Of a stretch of 13,472 nt of DNA, positions 11,385 to 13,472 are shown one piece after another. The notes beneath the pieces were generated by a model. That model worked only from the letters and a program-made list of their open reading frames with translations. It was not told the origin of the DNA and did not search any database. The position numbers and the translations under genes are program-made. How positions within the stretch are numbered: position 1 is the first letter of the stretch; each line of letters starts with the position of its first letter. Origin of the DNA: a bacterium (GTDB taxonomy: Bacteria; Desulfobacterota; GWC2-55-46); assembly GCA_004298725.1 (NCBI GenBank), contig SCQA01000061.1, forward strand, positions 1 through 13,472. Direction: 5' to 3'.

Positions 11385-12782
11385 TTGACAGTAAGAACCC
11401 GTTTTGCGCCAAGCCCGACAGGCTATCTTCACATAGGCGGAGCGCGCACCGCGCTCTTCAACATCCTCTTCGCCAAACACAACAAAGGCAAATTCATACT
11501 GCGAATTGAAGACACCGACGTCGCCCGCTCCACCAAAGAGTCCATTCAAGCGATATTCGACGGCATGACGTGGCTCGGCCTTAACTGGGACGAAGGCCCG
11601 TTCTTCCAGAGCCAGATGTTCAACAGCTACAGAAAATTCGCACTGCGCCTTCTTGAAAAAGGTTTATGCTACAAGTGCTGGTGCACGCCTGAAGAGCTTG
11701 AGGCGAGAAGACAAGAAGCGCTGAAAAACGGCCAGCCGCCAAAGTACGACGGCAGGTGCGCCGCGCGCGCCGACACGCCAAGCACGCCTTTCGCAATAAG
11801 ATTTAAAGTTCCTTCAGGGGTAACGGCGTTTAACGACCTTATAAAAGGGCCTATATCATTTGACAATTCGCTGATTGAAGACCTTGTGATTTTACGAAGC
11901 GACTTCACGCCCACGTACAACTTTTGCGTTGTGGTGGACGACTACACCATGAAAATAACTCACGTCATACGCGGCGACGACCACATAAACAACACGCCTA
12001 AACAGATACTTCTTTACGAGGCATTAGGCTTTAAAACGCCCATATTCGCCCACCTGCCCATGATACTCGGCGCGGACAAAACGCGGCTAAGCAAGCGCCA
12101 CGGCGCCACGTCCGTTATGGCATACCGCGACATGGGGTATCTGCCGCACGCGCTTGTTAATTACCTTGCAAGGCTCGGCTGGTCAAGCGGAGACGAAGAG
12201 ATATTTTCAATTGAAGAACTTGTTGAAAAATTCTCACTTGAAAGCGTCGGCAAGTCCTCCGGCGTATTCAACCCTGAAAAACTTCTGTGGCTCAACCACC
12301 ATTATATAAAAGAGACAAAACCAGAAGAACTCGCGCCTCTGCTCATGCCTTTTCTTAAAGAGCTTGGCGTAAGCGCGGAAGACGACTCAAGACTGCCAAC
12401 GATTATAACGACGCTCCGCGAGAGGTCCAAGACCTTAAAAGAAATGGCGGAATCTTCATTATTTTACTTTAAAGAGAGCGTTACTTACGACGAAAAAGCG
12501 TCAACTAAATTCCTTACGCTCGAGAACGCCGAACTTTTCAATATGCTCTCGGAGCGCCTGTCAGCGCTTGCAAACTTCAGCGTAAAGGAAGTTGAAAATA
12601 TCTTTAACGCCATAATAGCCGAAAAAAGCATAAAACTCGGCAACCTCGCCCAGCCTGTAAGGGTCGCGCTGACCGGCGGCACCGTAAGCCCGGGAATATT
12701 TGAAATGATTGAGGCCATGGGCAAAGAGCTTGCGATTAAACGCCTCAAGCAGGCGGCTGAATTCATAGCGGCAAAACCCTGA
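11385..12782 (+). CDS. gltX: glutamyl-tRNA synthetase
   Basis: GluRS charges tRNA-Glu with glutamate using ATP in the cytoplasm; whether it also charges tRNA-Gln cannot be told here. The 465-aa length is normal for the bacterial class I enzyme. The opening TVRTRFAPSPTGYLHIGGART contains the HIGH-type motif HIGG (16-19). The KMSKS-type motif is KTRLSKRHG (232-240), and VIRGDDHINNTPKQI (194-208) lies between them. C98, C100 and C125 match positions of the zinc ligands of the E. coli enzyme, while the fourth (His127) is alanine. The C-terminal anticodon-binding helical region runs from about 310. The start is TTG 11385, since no ATG or GTG precedes the conserved VRTRFAPSP; AAGGAG (11368-11373) lies 11 nt upstream, a little far. 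No clear promoter is seen in the 142-bp spacer, so read-through from the MEMO gene is possible. Confidence 0.95.
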   Translation: MTVRTRFAPSPTGYLHIGGARTALFNILFAKHNKGKFILRIEDTDVARSTKESIQAIFDGMTWLGLNWDEGPFFQSQMFNSYRKFALRLLEKGLCYKCWCTPEELEARRQEALKNGQPPKYDGRCAARADTPSTPFAIRFKVPSGVTAFNDLIKGPISFDNSLIEDLVILRSDFTPTYNFCVVVDDYTMKITHVIRGDDHINNTPKQILLYEALGFKTPIFAHLPMILGADKTRLSKRHGATSVMAYRDMGYLPHALVNYLARLGWSSGDEEIFSIEELVEKFSLESVGKSSGVFNPEKLLWLNHHYIKETKPEELAPLLMPFLKELGVSAEDDSRLPTIITTLRERSKTLKEMAESSLFYFKESVTYDEKASTKFLTLENAELFNMLSERLSALANFSVKEVENIFNAIIAEKSIKLGNLAQPVRVALTGGTVSPGIFEMIEAMGKELAIKRLKQAAEFIAAKP

Positions 12783-12810
12783 AATAACTGATTCCAACGC
12801 CGATTTTCTC

Positions 12811-12841
12811 TTGACTTATTCAGCCGATATTGGCTTAATAT
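12811..12841 (+). promoter_or_regulatory. putative promoter of the biotin carboxylase gene
   Basis: TTGACT (12811-12816, 5 of 6) is followed after 19 bp by TAATAT (12836-12841, 4 of 6). The spacing is longer than ideal, as in promoters that need an activator or DNA distortion. Predicted transcription starts near 12848. Confidence 0.4.
12819..12838. promoter_or_regulatory. 20-bp imperfect palindrome inside the biotin carboxylase promoter
   Basis: The core AGCC-N6-GGCT (12822-12835) extends to TT...AA at both ends; 16 of 20 positions match the reverse complement. It fills the space between the -35 and -10 hexamers, a classic place for a dimeric repressor. The regulator is unknown. Confidence 0.5.
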
Positions 12842-12869
12842 AAGTTTGCTTTTTTCAAGGGTGCCAAAC

Positions 12870-13472
12870 ATGTTCAAAAAAGTTCTTGTAGCCAACAGAG
12901 GCGAGATAGCCTCGCGTATAATACGCGCCTGTAAGGAGCTTGACATACCCACCGCGGCCATATACTCCGAGGAGGACGCGACGTCTCTTTACGTCAAGAA
13001 GGCGGACGAGTCATATATGGTGGGTCCCGGGCCTATTCAAGGCTATCTTAACATTCACCGCATAGTTGACCTTGCCATAAAAGTGGGCGTTGACGCCATA
13101 CACCCGGGCTACGGCTTTTTATCCGAAAACCCGAAGTTTCCTCTGCTTTGCGAGAAAAAGGGCATTACGTTCATAGGCCCCACGAGCAAAACCATTGCCG
13201 ACATGGGCAACAAGGTCAAAGCCCGCCAGATGATGAAAAAGGCGGACGTGCCGATACTGCCCGGCACGGACCACGCGGTGCGCGACATTGAAGAAGCCCT
13301 GTCTTACGCCGAAAAAATCGGCTACCCTGTAATGGTAAAAGCGGCCGGCGGCGGCGGCGGCAGGGGCCTGCGCGTAGCGCGCAACAAGCAGGACATAATA
13401 AATTCTTTTAACACCGCTAAAAAAGAGTCGGCCGCGGCGTTCGGCGTGTCCGAGGTATTTCTTGAAAAATAC
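12870..13472 (+). CDS. biotin carboxylase subunit (AccC/PycA-like), 5' part only
   Basis: Biotin carboxylase uses ATP and bicarbonate to carboxylate biotin on a carrier protein, feeding acetyl-CoA, pyruvate or acyl-CoA carboxylation. The 201 codons in view run open to the window edge; complete family members are about 450-500 aa. The N-terminal biotin-carboxylase fold is clear: MFKKVLVANRGEIASRIIRA (1-20), then YSEEDATSLYVKKADE (32-47), IHPGYGFLSENP (77-88) and FIGPTS (101-106). The ATP-grasp domain begins with its glycine-rich loop MVKAAGGGGGRGLRVA (155-170). GPGPIQGYLNIHRIVDLA (52-69) is common in stand-alone subunits annotated as PycA or acyl-CoA carboxylase. AccC, PycA and PccA cannot be separated without the rest and its neighbours. 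AAGGG lies 8 nt before the ATG. An 87-bp spacer separates it from gltX and carries its own promoter and palindrome. Confidence 0.93.
   Translation, partial: MFKKVLVANRGEIASRIIRACKELDIPTAAIYSEEDATSLYVKKADESYMVGPGPIQGYLNIHRIVDLAIKVGVDAIHPGYGFLSENPKFPLLCEKKGITFIGPTSKTIADMGNKVKARQMMKKADVPILPGTDHAVRDIEEALSYAEKIGYPVMVKAAGGGGGRGLRVARNKQDIINSFNTAKKESAAAFGVSEVFLEKY

Noticed and set aside
12485..12961. Minus-strand open frame across the gltX-carboxylase junction
   Set aside because: Antisense to gltX and to the carboxylase start, without family resemblance; it also crosses the promoter of the carboxylase.

Overview
This window looks like ordinary chromosome from a Gram-negative bacterium. A BamD-type outer-membrane lipoprotein, a CheA/CheW pair, a stand-alone two-subunit-type biotin carboxylase and a MEMO-family protein together suggest a Desulfobacterota- or Nitrospirota-like lineage. 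That placement is inference from gene content and family resemblance only. Base composition looks even (about half G+C by eye), with no transposase, integrase, tRNA, rRNA or CRISPR array. Twelve protein genes are supported; the last runs off the right edge.

Layout: (1) 1-158 is a palindrome-rich intergenic repeat whose first bases recur 132 bp later, followed by an uncharacterised 215-aa gene. (2) 843-3619 holds a multi-pass GT-C-like membrane protein with C-terminal TPRs (minus strand), divergent from prmC (plus strand). (3) 3666-5180 is a minus-strand unit, bamD then a six-TPR protein, behind a good sigma70-type promoter. (4) 5369-7943 is a minus-strand cheA-cheW unit behind a promoter with twin -10 hexamers. 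(5) 8054-9554 is a pair of divergent HAD phosphatases (Gph-like and YihX-like) whose shared 200-bp spacer carries a perfect CRP-type TGTGA-N6-TCACA site plus two further inverted repeats. (6) 9684-10247 is a small thioredoxin-fold/TPR hybrid with its own promoter. (7) 10439-11242 is a MEMO-family gene flanked by degenerate 7-bp tandem repeats in opposite orientations. (8) 11385-12782 is gltX with a TTG start. (9) From 12870 the biotin carboxylase begins, behind a putative promoter overlapped by a 20-bp imperfect palindrome.

The genes do not form one pathway. They cover translation (prmC, gltX), envelope assembly (bamD), signal transduction (cheA, cheW), small-molecule phosphatases and carboxylation. 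The recurring theme is helical-repeat scaffolds: three TPR proteins plus BamD in about 10 kb.

I see no clear new multi-gene system. The most promising leads are non-coding: the left-edge repeat, the heptad repeats around the MEMO gene, the control region between the HAD genes, and the palindrome before the biotin carboxylase. Several start codons differ from the longest possible frame and are noted in the entries.
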